64,000 bases of DNA from Astrobacterium formosum (GTDB lineage Bacteria; Pseudomonadota; Alphaproteobacteria; Rhizobiales; Xanthobacteraceae): positions 51,938 through 115,937 of the forward strand of contig JAVDCA010000024.1 in the NCBI GenBank assembly GCA_030848545.1, in the 5' to 3' direction. Made by a program: the position numbers and the translations under genes. Shown here one piece after another: positions 16,347 to 25,671 of the stretch; position 1 is the first letter of the stretch; each line of letters begins with the position of its first letter. The notes beneath the pieces are model-generated. The model had not been told where the DNA came from and ran no database searches. It was given only the letters and a program-made list of their open reading frames with translations.

Positions 16347-17513
16347 ATGGCCGCCGGTACCGATCGCCCGCGCGACCGCTTCTACAACAATTCCAAGGTC
16401 CGCAGTATCGTCTGGCAGGCGGTGCTGATCATCTGCGTCGTCGGCGTGGCGTGGCTTCTGGCGCGCACCACGGCCGAAAACCTCGCCCGCGCCCGCATCG
16501 CATCGGGTTTCGGCTTCTGGAACGTCACCGCCGGCTTCGACATCTCCCAGACGCTGATCGAGTACTCCGCCAGTGCCTCCACCTTCGGCCGCGCCTTCTG
16601 GGTCGGCCTCCTCAACACCCTCCTGGTGGCGGTGATCGGCATTGTCGGCGCCACCGTGCTCGGGTTCCTGATCGGCATCGCACGGCTGTCGAACAACTGG
16701 CTCGTGGCGAGGCTTTCGACCGCCTATGTGGAACTCGTGCGCAACCTGCCGCTGCTGCTGCAGCTCTTGTTTTGGTACAACGCCGTTCTCAAGACCCTGC
16801 CGGACATCCGCGACAGCCTGCACCTGCCGCTGGGCGGCTTCCTGAACAATCGCGGCCTGTTCCTGCCGGCGCCGGTGGGCGAGGGCGTCGGCGTCCTGGT
16901 GTGGGCGATGCTCGCCGGCATCGCAGGGGCGATCGCAGTCCTGATGATGTGGCGCCGTCGGCCCCATCAGGTGCGGCTCGCTTTGGCGCCGGTGGCGCTG
17001 TTGTTGCCGCCGGTGGCCGCATGGTTCCTCTACGGTGAGCCGACCGCCGTCGAATATCCCGAGCTCGGCCGCTTCAACATCCGCGGCGGCATCGAGGTCC
17101 TGCCGGAATTCGTCGCGCTCACCACTGGCCTGATCGTCTACACGTCGGCCTTCGTTGCCGAGGTGGTGCGCGCTGGTCTGACGGCGGTGCCGAAGGGACA
17201 GGTGGAGGCGGCGGCCAGTCTCGGCCTGCGGCGTGGCGCCGCGCTTCGCCTGATCGTCGTGCCCCAGGCCATGAGGGTCATCATCCCGCCCTTGACCAAC
17301 CAGTATCTCAACCTGACGAAGAATTCGTCCCTGGCGGTGGCGATCGGCTATCCGGACCTGGTCCAGGTGTTCGCCGGCACGGTGCTCAACATCACCGGCC
17401 AGGCGGTCGAGATCGTCATCATCACCATGGGGGTCTACCTCGTCATCAGCCTCATGACCTCGATGGCGATGAATCTCTACGATGCCCGCCTGGCCATGAC
17501 GGAGCGGCGCTGA
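16347..17513 (+). CDS. aapQ: General L-amino acid ABC transporter, permease AapQ
   Basis: A 388-residue inner-membrane permease, about eight membrane segments, with the characteristic long insertion of AapQ/BztB compared with HisQ. The EAA-loop (ATP-subunit contact) is EAAASLGLRRGAALRLIVVP, and the early permease signature YVELVRNLPLLLQLLFWYN is complete. Start ATG at 16347 after GGGAGGAG. The next gene begins 1 bp after its stop codon, so translation is coupled. Forms a heterodimer with AapM. Confidence 0.93.
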   Translation: MAAGTDRPRDRFYNNSKVRSIVWQAVLIICVVGVAWLLARTTAENLARARIASGFGFWNVTAGFDISQTLIEYSASASTFGRAFWVGLLNTLLVAVIGIVGATVLGFLIGIARLSNNWLVARLSTAYVELVRNLPLLLQLLFWYNAVLKTLPDIRDSLHLPLGGFLNNRGLFLPAPVGEGVGVLVWAMLAGIAGAIAVLMMWRRRPHQVRLALAPVALLLPPVAAWFLYGEPTAVEYPELGRFNIRGGIEVLPEFVALTTGLIVYTSAFVAEVVRAGLTAVPKGQVEAAASLGLRRGAALRLIVVPQAMRVIIPPLTNQYLNLTKNSSLAVAIGYPDLVQVFAGTVLNITGQAVEIVIITMGVYLVISLMTSMAMNLYDARLAMTERR

Positions 17514-17514
17514 C

Positions 17515-18663
17515 ATGGGCGCCGCCACCCCCATCGCCTATGTGCGCAGCCGACCGGCGGAGCGCCGGCGGCCCCCCGTCAGCGCGCGCGGACCGTTCGC
17601 CTGGCTGCGCCAGAACTTGTTCTCGACGCCGTTCAACGCCGTCCTGACGATCGTCGCCATGATGGCGCTCGCCTGGCTGGTGCCGCCGGTGATCCGCTTC
17701 CTGCTCATCGACGCCGTCTGGGTCGGCGCTGACCGCGAGGCCTGCCTCGCCGGTCCGGACGGGCGAGAGGTGGGGGCGTGCTGGCCGTTCGTGCGCGAGC
17801 GCATCTTCTATTTCATCTACGGTTCCTATCCGCTCGGTGAGCGCTGGCGCGTCGACCTGTTCTTCGCCCTGTTCGCCTTCGGGGCCGGCTGGTTGTTGTG
17901 GCTCGAGGCGCCGCGGCGAACGCTCGGCGCGGCCTATTTCTTCGTCGTGCTGCCGATCGCCTCGTTCATCCTCCTGTCGGGCTGGCCGGCGGTCGGGCTT
18001 GCCCGCGTCGATACGGCGCTGTGGGGCGGGCTTCTGGTCACCGTGGTGGTCGCGGCGGTCGGCATCGTGCTGTCGCTGCCGCTCGGCATCGTGCTGGCAT
18101 TGGGGCGGCGATCGAAAATGCCGATCGTCAAGTTCTTCTCCGTCGCTTTCATCGAATTCGTGCGCGGTGTGCCGCTGATCACCGTCCTGTTCATGGCGAG
18201 CGTCATGCTGCCTCTGTTCGTGCCGCCGGCGTGGTCGCCCGACAAGCTCATGCGCGCGCTCGTCGGTGTGACGGTGTTCTCGGCCGCCTACATGGCCGAA
18301 GTGGTACGCGCCGGGCTCGCCGCCATCCCGCGCGGCCAGTTCGAGGCCGCGCAGGCGCTGGGCCTGAGCTACGGCCGGATGATGCGCCTGATCGTGCTGC
18401 CGCAGGCGTTGCGCATCACCATTCCCAACATCGTCAACTCGACGGTGGCGCTGTTCAAGGACACGACGCTGGTGTTCTTCGTCGGCATCTTCGACTTCCT
18501 GCGCACCATCGAGGTGGCGCGGGCCGATCCCAAATGGGCGACGCCGGTGACCAGCGCCACCGGCTACGCCTTTGCGGCATTGTTCTATTTCGTGTGCTGC
18601 TGGTCGATGTCGCTCTATGCCCGGAGGCTGGAACGACGCCTGTCGGCCGGGCAGGGGCGGTGA
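17515..18663 (+). CDS. aapM: General L-amino acid ABC transporter, permease AapM
   Basis: A 382-residue permease partner of AapQ. It has an extra N-terminal region with a periplasmic loop (about residues 60-115) before the HisM-like core. The signature [19 protein letters not shown] and the EAA loop [20 protein letters not shown] are present. The ATG at 17515 directly follows the aapQ stop. Third gene of the operon. Confidence 0.93.
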   Translation: MGAATPIAYVRSRPAERRRPPVSARGPFAWLRQNLFSTPFNAVLTIVAMMALAWLVPPVIRFLLIDAVWVGADREACLAGPDGREVGACWPFVRERIFYFIYGSYPLGERWRVDLFFALFAFGAGWLLWLEAPRRTLGAAYFFVVLPIASFILLSGWPAVGLARVDTALWGGLLVTVVVAAVGIVLSLPLGIVLALGRRSKMPIVKFFSVAFIEFVRGVPLITVLFMASVMLPLFVPPAWSPDKLMRALVGVTVFSAAYMAEVVRAGLAAIPRGQFEAAQALGLSYGRMMRLIVLPQALRITIPNIVNSTVALFKDTTLVFFVGIFDFLRTIEVARADPKWATPVTSATGYAFAALFYFVCCWSMSLYARRLERRLSAGQGR

Positions 18664-18674
18664 GGCGAACCAGT

Positions 18675-19454
18675 ATGGCGGAGACCAACGGGACCGGGCA
18701 GGGCGACCCCAGGGACTTGGCGCCCATCGCGGTCGAGATTCGCCGTCTCGACAAATGGTTCGGCGATTTCCAGGTGCTGGCCGACATCGACCTGACCGTC
18801 AAGCGCGGCGAGCGTATCGTCATCTGCGGGCCGTCCGGCTCGGGCAAGTCGACGCTTTTGCGCTGCATCAACGCCCTGGAGCCGTTTCAGGCCGGCGAAC
18901 TGATCGTCGACGGCATCAAGCTCACCCACGACCTCAAGCGCATCGACGAGGTGCGCCGCGAAGTCGGCATGGTATTCCAGCAATTCAACCTGTTCCCGCA
19001 CCTGACCGTTTTGGAGAACTGCACGCTCGCGCCCATGCACGTGCGCAAAGTGCCGAAGGCGCAGGCCGAAGAGGCGGCGCGGCTCTATCTCAAGCGGGTG
19101 CGAATCCCCGAGCAGGCCGACAAGTACCCGGCACAGCTTTCCGGCGGCCAGCAGCAGCGCGTCGCCATCGCCCGCGCGCTGTGCATGAACCCGAAGATCA
19201 TGCTGTTCGACGAGCCGACCTCCGCCCTCGATCCCGAAATGGTCAAGGAGGTGCTCGACGCCATGATCGAGCTCGCCCAGACCGGCATGACCATGCTGGT
19301 GGTCAGCCACGAGATGGGATTTGCCCGCCAGGTGGCGAACCGGGTGGTGTTCATGGACTTCGGCCAGATCGTCGAAATCAATGAACCGAACGAATTCTTC
19401 GCCCACCCGCGCCACGAACGCACGAAATTGTTTCTGAGCCAGATATTGAAGTGA
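18675..19454 (+). CDS. aapP: General L-amino acid ABC transporter, ATP-binding protein
   Basis: A 259-residue ATPase: Walker [12 protein letters not shown] (about residue 57), Q-loop [12 protein letters not shown], signature [15 protein letters not shown], Walker [15 protein letters not shown] and switch His VVSHEMGF. Length and pattern match AapP/GlnQ ATPases. Energises AapQM import of amino acids delivered by AapJ. Last gene of the operon, followed 7 bp later by a REP-like palindrome. Confidence 0.95.
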   Translation: MAETNGTGQGDPRDLAPIAVEIRRLDKWFGDFQVLADIDLTVKRGERIVICGPSGSGKSTLLRCINALEPFQAGELIVDGIKLTHDLKRIDEVRREVGMVFQQFNLFPHLTVLENCTLAPMHVRKVPKAQAEEAARLYLKRVRIPEQADKYPAQLSGGQQQRVAIARALCMNPKIMLFDEPTSALDPEMVKEVLDAMIELAQTGMTMLVVSHEMGFARQVANRVVFMDFGQIVEINEPNEFFAHPRHERTKLFLSQILK

Positions 19455-19461
19455 TTTGCCT

Positions 19462-19578
19462 CGTCATTGCGAGGAGCGAAGCGACGAAGCAATCCAGCGC
19501 CACAAAGGAAGACTGGATTGCTCCGCGGAGTTTATCATCGGGCCGGCCAAAGGCCGGACCCGGTGGCTCGCAATGACG
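19462..19578. repeat. REP-like long inverted repeat, copy 2
   Basis: The left arm CGTCATTGCGAGGAGCGAAG...AATCCAG matches copy 1 at 9649-9734 almost base for base. The right arm (CTGGATTGCT ... CTCGCAATGACG) is its reverse complement interrupted by an insertion containing a second small hairpin around GGGCCGGCCAAAGGCCGGACCC (19540-19561). It lies between the aapP stop codon and the converging sulfurtransferase gene. Confidence 0.85.
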
Positions 19579-19612
19579 CAAGAGTGGCCGTCAATGACGC
19601 AAGAGTGGCCGT
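19571..19612. repeat. Two tandem copies of a 21-bp unit at the edge of the REP element
   Basis: Two exact copies, 19571-19591 and 19592-19612, each starting CAATGACGCAAG. The first overlaps the REP right arm; the second abuts the stop codon of the minus-strand sulfurtransferase gene. Confidence 0.8.
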
Positions 19613-20472
19613 CACGCCGGCCCTTTGGCGATCGGCTGGCCGGGCAGGCTCGCCCACTCGCTCCACGAACCGTCATAAAGGGCGACCGGCGGCTTTCCGA
19701 GTACTTCGAGGGCGAGCCACACCACCGCCGCCGATACGCCCGAACCGCAACTGGTGATGACCGGTCGATCAAGATCGACGCCACTGTCGGCCATCAACTT
19801 CTTCAATTGTTCGTCCGGAAGCAGATGACCGTCGGCGACCAGCGCCGAGACCGGCACGTTGCGCGAACCCGGAATGTGGCCGGACGAGAGGCCCGGCCGC
19901 GGCTCCGGCTCGTCGCCGCAGAAACGGCCCGGCGAGCGCGCATCGACCACCTGGGCTGTGCCGTTCGCGGCTGCGTGCGCGACGCTCGCGGCGGTCGCGA
20001 CCTGGTCGCGCGGCGGCTTTGCGGCGAATCGTTTGGGCGTCGGCTTCGCGGGTCCGCTCTCGACGGGCCGGCCTTCAGCCTGCCACTTCGGTAGACCGCC
20101 ATCGAGGATCATGACCTTTTCGGCGCCGAACAGGCGGAACGTCCACCACACCCGCGGCGCTGAGAATAGGCCGAGGACGTCATAGACCACGATGGTATCA
20201 TGCTCGGATATTCCGAGGGCGCCGACCGCGGCGGCGAATTCCTCCGCGCTCGGCAGCATGTGCGGTAGCGGATTGGAGCGGTCGCAGATGGCATCGACGT
20301 CGAATCGCACCGCGCCCGGAATATGGGCCAGATTGTATTCTTGTTCGGCGTCGCGTCCCTGGCCGGGTATGAAGAAACTGCCGTCGACGATGGCGAGGCC
20401 GGGCGTGCCGAGCCGGCCGGCCAGCCATTTCGTGTCGACAAATATAGTGGATCGAGACTTCATCTGATGCAT
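19612..20472 (-). CDS. sseA: 3-mercaptopyruvate/thiosulfate sulfurtransferase, two rhodanese domains
   Basis: A 286-residue tandem rhodanese protein. The N-terminal inactive domain includes IVDGSFFIPGQGRDAEQEY and HIPGAVRFDVDAICD; the C-terminal domain has FCGDEPEPRPGLSSGHIPGS and the active loop CGSGVSA with catalytic Cys242, the form typical of mercaptopyruvate sulfurtransferases. It transfers sulfane sulfur to thiol acceptors or cyanide. An ATG at 20472 is used; the second ATG at 20463 has an equally good GGA upstream and would shorten the protein by three residues. It follows the cysteine synthase gene at 43 bp, probably one sulfur-metabolism operon. Confidence 0.92.
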   Translation of the reverse strand: MHQMKSRSTIFVDTKWLAGRLGTPGLAIVDGSFFIPGQGRDAEQEYNLAHIPGAVRFDVDAICDRSNPLPHMLPSAEEFAAAVGALGISEHDTIVVYDVLGLFSAPRVWWTFRLFGAEKVMILDGGLPKWQAEGRPVESGPAKPTPKRFAAKPPRDQVATAASVAHAAANGTAQVVDARSPGRFCGDEPEPRPGLSSGHIPGSRNVPVSALVADGHLLPDEQLKKLMADSGVDLDRPVITSCGSGVSAAVVWLALEVLGKPPVALYDGSWSEWASLPGQPIAKGPA

Positions 20473-20515
20473 TCCATTTACGACTTGATTGAGCCTTGGA
20501 CGTTCGCCGCAAGTT

Positions 20516-21553
20516 TCAGCTTTTTTCGAAGGGGATGCTGATCTGCGTGCGGCGCTCCAGCCAGCGCGGAACCGGCAGGTTCTTGGAGCGCAGGAATTCG
20601 GGATCGAACAGTTTCGATTGATAGCGCGTGCCGTAGTCACACAGAATGGTGACGATGGTGTGCCCCGGTCCGAGATCGTGGGCGAGGCGAACGGCGCCGG
20701 CCACATTGATGCCGGACGAGCCGCCGACGCACAGGCCTTCGTGTTCCAGGAGGTCGAACACATAGGGCAGCGCTTCCGAATCTGGAATTTGATAGGCAAT
20801 GTCGACGGGCGCGCCTTCGAGATTCTTGGTGATGCGGCCCTGGCCGATGCCCTCGGTGATCGACGATCCCTCCGCCTTGAGCTGGCCGTGGGTATAGTAG
20901 TTGTACAGCGCCGCCCCCATCGGGTCGGCAAGCGCGATCCTGACGTTCCTGTTGCGCTCCTTGAGCGCCATGGCGACGCCGGCCAGGGTGCCGCCGGTGC
21001 CGACGGCGCAGACGAAGCCGTGGACCTTGCCGTCTGTCTGGTCCCAGATCTCAGGGCCCGTGGAGCGAATATGGCCCTCGCGATTGGCCACATTGTCGAA
21101 CTGGTTGGCCCAGACCGCGCCGGTCGGCTCGCTTTTGTCGAGTTCGGCCGCAAGGCGGCCGGATACCTTCACGTAGTTGTCGGGGTTGGCATAGGGGACG
21201 GCCGGGACTTCGATCAATTCGGCGCCGGCGAGCCGCAGCATGTCCTTCTTTTCGCGACTCTGGGTGTTGGGGATGACGATCACGCTGCGATAACCGAGAG
21301 CGTTCCCGACCAGTGTGAGCCCGATTCCGGTATTGCCGGCCGTACCCTCGACGATGATGCCGCCGGGGCGCAGCGCACCCCTTACCACCGCGTCCCTGAT
21401 GATGAACAGGGCGGCACGGTCCTTGACGGACTGTCCGGGATTGAGGAATTCGGCCTTGCCCAGGATGGTGCATCCGGTGGCGTCGGAGACCCGCTTGAGC
21501 TTGATCAGCGGCGTGTTGCCGATCGCCTCCACAAGTCCGTCGCGAACATACAT
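20516..21553 (-). CDS. cysK: PLP-dependent cysteine synthase family protein
   Basis: A 345-residue fold-type II PLP enzyme: GNTPLIKLKRVSD, the Schiff-base Lys44 in NPGQSVKDRAALFII, the substrate loop EGTAGNTGIGLTLVG, and the phosphate-binding glycine loop CAVGTGGTLAGVA. It makes L-cysteine from O-acetylserine and sulfide, or acts on a related acceptor. It has a longer C-terminus than E. coli CysK, as in a common alphaproteobacterial subtype, so a cystathionine-synthase-like activity cannot be excluded. Start ATG 21553; the sulfurtransferase gene follows. Confidence 0.88.
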   Translation of the reverse strand: MYVRDGLVEAIGNTPLIKLKRVSDATGCTILGKAEFLNPGQSVKDRAALFIIRDAVVRGALRPGGIIVEGTAGNTGIGLTLVGNALGYRSVIVIPNTQSREKKDMLRLAGAELIEVPAVPYANPDNYVKVSGRLAAELDKSEPTGAVWANQFDNVANREGHIRSTGPEIWDQTDGKVHGFVCAVGTGGTLAGVAMALKERNRNVRIALADPMGAALYNYYTHGQLKAEGSSITEGIGQGRITKNLEGAPVDIAYQIPDSEALPYVFDLLEHEGLCVGGSSGINVAGAVRLAHDLGPGHTIVTILCDYGTRYQSKLFDPEFLRSKNLPVPRWLERRTQISIPFEKS

Positions 21554-21843
21554 GAATGACCTGTGGCAGTGCGGGACCAGCGTCGAAGCGAAGCAGGGTG
21601 GGACCCTACCGGGCGGGCAGTGGTGCTGCAAGCAACGGCCCGCCGACCGATATTCGGGCAAAACACTAAATTTCACCCGAAGGTAATATAATAGCATTCG
21701 ATCTGCCCGCCCAGTGATCTGTTCGACGGCAGGTGGCGTAGAAATAAAGAGTGTTCCCGCCATCAACCATGCAAACGTTGATTGGCGGGCTGGGACTATT
21801 GGGGTATTTGGGAGCGGGGAGACGTCACGAAGGACAGGGTCCG

Positions 21844-22524
21844 GTGAATTTTGAAAGTTCGAAGCGCCCCGTCGCCGACGATCGTCCTATCGACGCCTTG
21901 CTGGCCGGCTATGCGGCCCGGACGCTTGAGCTCCCGCTCCAGGCCCTGATCGCGGCTCATCTGGAGATGGTGCCGGGAAACCGCGCCTATGTGGCTGCAT
22001 TGGAAGCGGCTCACGGCCTGTTCCTGTCTGGTCTCGATCCCGTTCCGCTCACCGGCCGCGACCGGCGCCTTGTGAATATCTTTGCATCGACCTCGCCGGA
22101 GGCTGGCGACCACGCTGGCGACACGCCCCCGGACTCGCCCGCAGCAGAAACTGTCCCGGCAGCGCTACGCGGTGTCTTGGGTTGCGATCTCGCCGATCTG
22201 GCCTTCCGACCGGCGATGACCGGCGTCGCCCAGGCGGTCGTTCTCACCGATGCCAATGGGGAGGCGAGCGTCCTCAAATGCGATCCTAACATTCGCTTTC
22301 GTGCCCATGGGCACAGCGGCCTTGAGGCGATGCTGGTTCTGTCCGGCTCGTTTTCTGACGAGTACGGCGTCTATGGTCGCGGCGAGGTGTCGGTCGCCGA
22401 CGAAACCCGCATCCACCAGCCGGTGATCGGACCGGAAGGGCTCGTCAGCTTCATGGTCTCACGCGATCGCATGGAAACGCAGGGGCGTCTCGGCCGGTTG
22501 ATCAGCCAAGTGCTTGGCGGCTGA
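21844..22524 (+). CDS. ChrR-like cupin protein with a degenerate anti-sigma zinc site
   Basis: A 226-residue protein (GTG start at 21844, preceded by GAAGGACAGGG). Residues 15-60 match the ChrR/anti-sigma helical domain (DALLAGYAARTLELPLQALI, then AHLEM). The expected H-x3-C-x2-C zinc ligands are reduced to H39, with V43 and N46 replacing the cysteines. Residues 140-205 match the ChrR cupin-like domain with H155, H157, E161 and H191 in the ligand spacing of ChrR from Rhodobacter. ChrR restrains the ECF sigma factor RpoE until singlet oxygen appears, and that regulon includes a photolyase. A photolyase gene converges here, but no sigma gene is in the window. It may be a sensor or cupin without anti-sigma function. 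Confidence 0.7.
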   Translation: MNFESSKRPVADDRPIDALLAGYAARTLELPLQALIAAHLEMVPGNRAYVAALEAAHGLFLSGLDPVPLTGRDRRLVNIFASTSPEAGDHAGDTPPDSPAAETVPAALRGVLGCDLADLAFRPAMTGVAQAVVLTDANGEASVLKCDPNIRFRAHGHSGLEAMLVLSGSFSDEYGVYGRGEVSVADETRIHQPVIGPEGLVSFMVSRDRMETQGRLGRLISQVLGG

Positions 22525-22566
22525 CCGCTGCTCGGCGGCTGAACGCTGCTTGGCGGCTGACCGCCA
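22513..22566. repeat. Three tandem 18-bp repeats between convergent genes
   Basis: Units at 22513-22530, 22531-22548 and 22549-22566, differing at only a few positions (for example CTTGGCGGCTGACCGCTG and CTCGGCGGCTGAACGCTG). The array starts inside the 3' end of the ChrR-like gene and fills the space to the photolyase stop codon. Probably slippage-derived. Confidence 0.85.
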
Positions 22567-24006
22567 TCAACATTCCCGGTCCGTTTTGCCGAGGCGGGAG
22601 AACGCAGCAAGCGCGCGCGCCCTTGCGGCGGCATGTTCCACGATCGGGTCCGGATAGGCGCGCGCGCCGGACGTGGTCGCGCTCGGCGGTGCCGTCCACG
22701 GTGCGTGGATGTCGCGGTCGGCGAGGCCGGCGAGCTCAGGGATCCAGCGCCGGATATAGGCTCCGTCCGGATCGAATTTTTGCGATTGTGTGACCGGGTT
22801 GAAGATGCGGAAGAACGGCGCCGCATCGGCACCGCTGCCCGCGACCCACTGCCATCCGGTGGGATTGTCGGCCGCGTCGGCATCCACGAGCGTGTCCCAG
22901 AACCACGATTCGCCGAGCCGCCAGTCGATCAAGAGATGCTTGACCAGGAACGATGCCGTCACCATGCGCACGCGGTTGTGCATCCAGCCGGTCGCCCACA
23001 GCTGACGCATGCCGGCGTCCACGAGCGGATAGCCCGTGCGTCCCTGTTCCCAGGCTCCCAACGCCGCAGCATCGTCGCGCCACGGAAAGGCGTCGAAACG
23101 CGCCTTCATGTTATGTCGATGGAGATGGCCGTGGTGGTACAGAAGATGGTGACAGAACTCGCGCCAGCCGATCTCGGACATGAACTTGTCCGTGTCGGCC
23201 GGCGATGGACTGCGCATATGTTCGCTCGCCAGTACGATCGCTTGCCGGACCTGGACGGCACTGATCTCGCCGAAACGAAGATGGGGCGAGAGCAGCGAGG
23301 TGCCGTCGAGACCGGGACGATCCCGCCGCGCCGCATAGCCTGCGAGCTTCTCGTCGATAAATTGGGTGACGCGGTCGCGGGCTGCGGCCTCGCCGGGAAT
23401 CCACGTGTCGCGCAGGCCGCCGGCCCAGTCCGGTGAGTGCGGCTCGAGGCCCCACGTCTCGACGGCATCGGATCGGCAGGGCGGCGGCGGCGCCAACCGG
23501 GTCGGTGCCGGCAGCGGGGCTGGCGGTGCCAATTCACGCAGGCGGCGCCAGAACGGCGTGAACACGGAAAACGGCACGCCGCTTTTCGTACGCAGGCGAT
23601 CCGGCTCGTGCAGCAGCCGGGCCGGAAACGTGCGAACCTCGATGCCTCGCGCTGCGAGCCGTTGCTCGACGTCGGTATCGACGGCCCTGCCGGCAAGGTC
23701 GTGCCGCTGGTTCCAGTGGACTGCGCCGGCGCCGGTCTCGGCGGCGATCGCCAGCAACACGTCGACGGCGGCACCGGCGCGCAGGTCGAGGCGTCCGCCA
23801 CCTTTGCGCAGATCGCGATCGAGTGCACGCAGGCTCTGCGCCAGCCACCAGCGTGCCGCACCGCCGAGTCGGCGCAAGCCCGCACTTTGTTCGTCATGGA
23901 TGAACACGCACAGCACCGGTCGGCCATCGGCGGCCGCCGCGGCCAGGGCAGGGTGATCGGCGAGGCGGAGGTCATCGCGGAACCAGACGATGACGGGTGC
24001 GGTCAC
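22567..24006 (-). CDS. phrB: Deoxyribodipyrimidine photolyase (class I cryptochrome/photolyase family)
   Basis: A 479-residue photolyase. The N-terminal antenna domain begins VIVWFRDDLRLADHPAL. The FAD domain shows LSPHLRFGEISAVQVRQAI, EIGWREFCHHLLYHH, MRQLWATGWMHNRVRMVTAS, and the C-terminal WQWVAGSGADAAPFFRIFNP block that holds the FAD and lesion-contact residues. It repairs cyclobutane pyrimidine dimers using blue light. I prefer the GTG at 24006 (GGGGA 8-9 nt upstream; protein starts at the first core strand) to the ATG at 24051, which adds 15 residues. It is adjacent to the ChrR-like gene, echoing the ChrR/RpoE-controlled photolyase of Rhodobacter. Confidence 0.93.
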   Translation of the reverse strand: MTAPVIVWFRDDLRLADHPALAAAAADGRPVLCVFIHDEQSAGLRRLGGAARWWLAQSLRALDRDLRKGGGRLDLRAGAAVDVLLAIAAETGAGAVHWNQRHDLAGRAVDTDVEQRLAARGIEVRTFPARLLHEPDRLRTKSGVPFSVFTPFWRRLRELAPPAPLPAPTRLAPPPPCRSDAVETWGLEPHSPDWAGGLRDTWIPGEAAARDRVTQFIDEKLAGYAARRDRPGLDGTSLLSPHLRFGEISAVQVRQAIVLASEHMRSPSPADTDKFMSEIGWREFCHHLLYHHGHLHRHNMKARFDAFPWRDDAAALGAWEQGRTGYPLVDAGMRQLWATGWMHNRVRMVTASFLVKHLLIDWRLGESWFWDTLVDADAADNPTGWQWVAGSGADAAPFFRIFNPVTQSQKFDPDGAYIRRWIPELAGLADRDIHAPWTAPPSATTSGARAYPDPIVEHAAARARALAAFSRLGKTDREC

Positions 24007-24265
24007 GGATTCATCCCCTTCGACATCGAATGACGCGCTGGGCCGGGACAACGCGAGTGGTCACGAACCGCCCAACCGGCATGGTTGTCTCTCTTCGGGG
24101 CACTTTTCCGCCAATGCAAGCGGGTTTTCTTACGGCTTTGAAACCATGCCTCGGCACGAGGGTACTTTGCGAGATCGTTTTCATTCATTCTTTGCCGCCG
24201 CAGCGCTAACCCTTGAGGGATCAAGGTACCGGTGCGGCTTGCCCGGTGCTCCCCAATGGTGGCCG

Positions 24266-25474
24266 ATGACTCTCGACGTCAACACGCTGTTTCTGGTGAC
24301 CATCTACGTCGAGGCGATGCTCGGTCTCCTCCTTCTGTTCGCGTGGGTGCAGAACACCGCCATCCATGCCGTCGCCTGGTGGGGTTCGGCGCACCTTCTG
24401 CGCGCCGCTTCCATCACGCTCTTCGGCATGTACGGGCAGTGGCCACCCATCCTCACCATCGATCTCTCCAATGCGGTCCTCCTCACCTCGTTCGCCGCCA
24501 CCTGGATCGGCGCACGCGTGTTCGACGGACGATCACTGGAGCCGGTCGGCTTGATGGCGGGAGCTGCGCTGTGGCTGTTCGTGAGCCGGCTCTCGGGCTT
24601 TAACGAGTCGCCCGAGTTCCGCACACTGGTGAGTAACGGCATCATCGCCTCCTACACGTGGTTGGCGGCGGCGGAGTTCTGGCGCAATCGCGAGGAGCAG
24701 CTCGTGTCACGCCTGCCGGCCGTGTTCATGCTGTTCGCCCATGGCGCGCTCTTCCTGCTGCGCACGCCCCTCGTCGCGCTGCCGTGGTCGCAGGGCAACG
24801 ACAGCGTGACCGCCAGCGTGTGGATCACCGTTTTGTCCTCGGAAGCGCTCCTCTTCACGATCTCGATCGCATTCATTCTGCTCGCGATGGCCAAGGAGCG
24901 CATGGCGCTCGACCACAAGAATGCCGCCATGGTGGACGCCCTGACCGGCATTGCCAACCGCCGCGGTTTCCTGTCGGCGAGCGAAGAGCTGGCGAGGCGC
25001 CAGAAGGACGATCCGCAGCTCGCCGCGGTCCTGCTGATCGATCTCGACAAATTCAAGCTGGTCAACGACCGGTTCGGCCATGCGGTGGGAGATCGCGTGC
25101 TGCAGATCTTCGCCGACGTCGCCGTCAACGCGGTGCGGCCATCGGACGTGGTTGGACGACTGGGTGGGGAGGAGTTCGCCGCCATACTCTACAATGTCGG
25201 CCGCGAACGTGCCGTCGTCATCGCCGAGCGCTTGCGTGCCTCGTTCGCGGAGGCGGGAGCCATCGTGGATGGACATCCGGTCGGCGCCACACTCAGCATC
25301 GGTCTAGCCTACACCGAGGATCGCGTTTTTGACGTGCCCGAACTGCTCGTACAGGCCGACCAGGCGCTCTATCGCGCCAAGGAACGTGGGCGCAATCGGC
25401 TGGAGATCGTCCCCGATCGCACCGTGACCGTCAAGACGACAACGCCACCGCCGCTGGCGCAGACGGCAGCCTGA
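24266..25474 (+). CDS. Membrane-bound diguanylate cyclase (GGDEF)
   Basis: A 402-residue protein: about six or seven membrane helices in residues 5-208, then a GGDEF domain (about 215-390). The active-site motif is GGEEF (300-304), the inhibitory site RxxD is RPSD (291-294), and metal/substrate residues DLDKFKLVNDRFGH are intact, so cyclic di-GMP synthesis with product inhibition is expected. I start at the ATG at 24266, just before the first membrane helix; the frame is open upstream but that part lacks coherent features. Divergent from the photolyase gene. The membrane sensor region resembles no named family I can assign. Confidence 0.88.
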   Translation: MTLDVNTLFLVTIYVEAMLGLLLLFAWVQNTAIHAVAWWGSAHLLRAASITLFGMYGQWPPILTIDLSNAVLLTSFAATWIGARVFDGRSLEPVGLMAGAALWLFVSRLSGFNESPEFRTLVSNGIIASYTWLAAAEFWRNREEQLVSRLPAVFMLFAHGALFLLRTPLVALPWSQGNDSVTASVWITVLSSEALLFTISIAFILLAMAKERMALDHKNAAMVDALTGIANRRGFLSASEELARRQKDDPQLAAVLLIDLDKFKLVNDRFGHAVGDRVLQIFADVAVNAVRPSDVVGRLGGEEFAAILYNVGRERAVVIAERLRASFAEAGAIVDGHPVGATLSIGLAYTEDRVFDVPELLVQADQALYRAKERGRNRLEIVPDRTVTVKTTTPPPLAQTAA

Positions 25475-25671
25475 AGGACGGGCAGGGTTGCCGCCTGCCG
25501 CTCCATCAATCTTCCGGAGACGGATTCCGCACCACCTGCTCGGCCACGAGTTGGTTTCGACAGGTCGCCCGGGAGAGGCGCGCAAGTTGCCCCACATGGC
25601 CGCGGAACCAACGGCGGCTTTCCACGCTTGCCCGGGAAAGGTGGCAACACACACGAATTCGATTTGCAGCC

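Noticed and set aside
22513..22566. CRISPR-like array
   Set aside because: Repeats are directly tandem with no spacers and only three units; no cas genes anywhere in the window.
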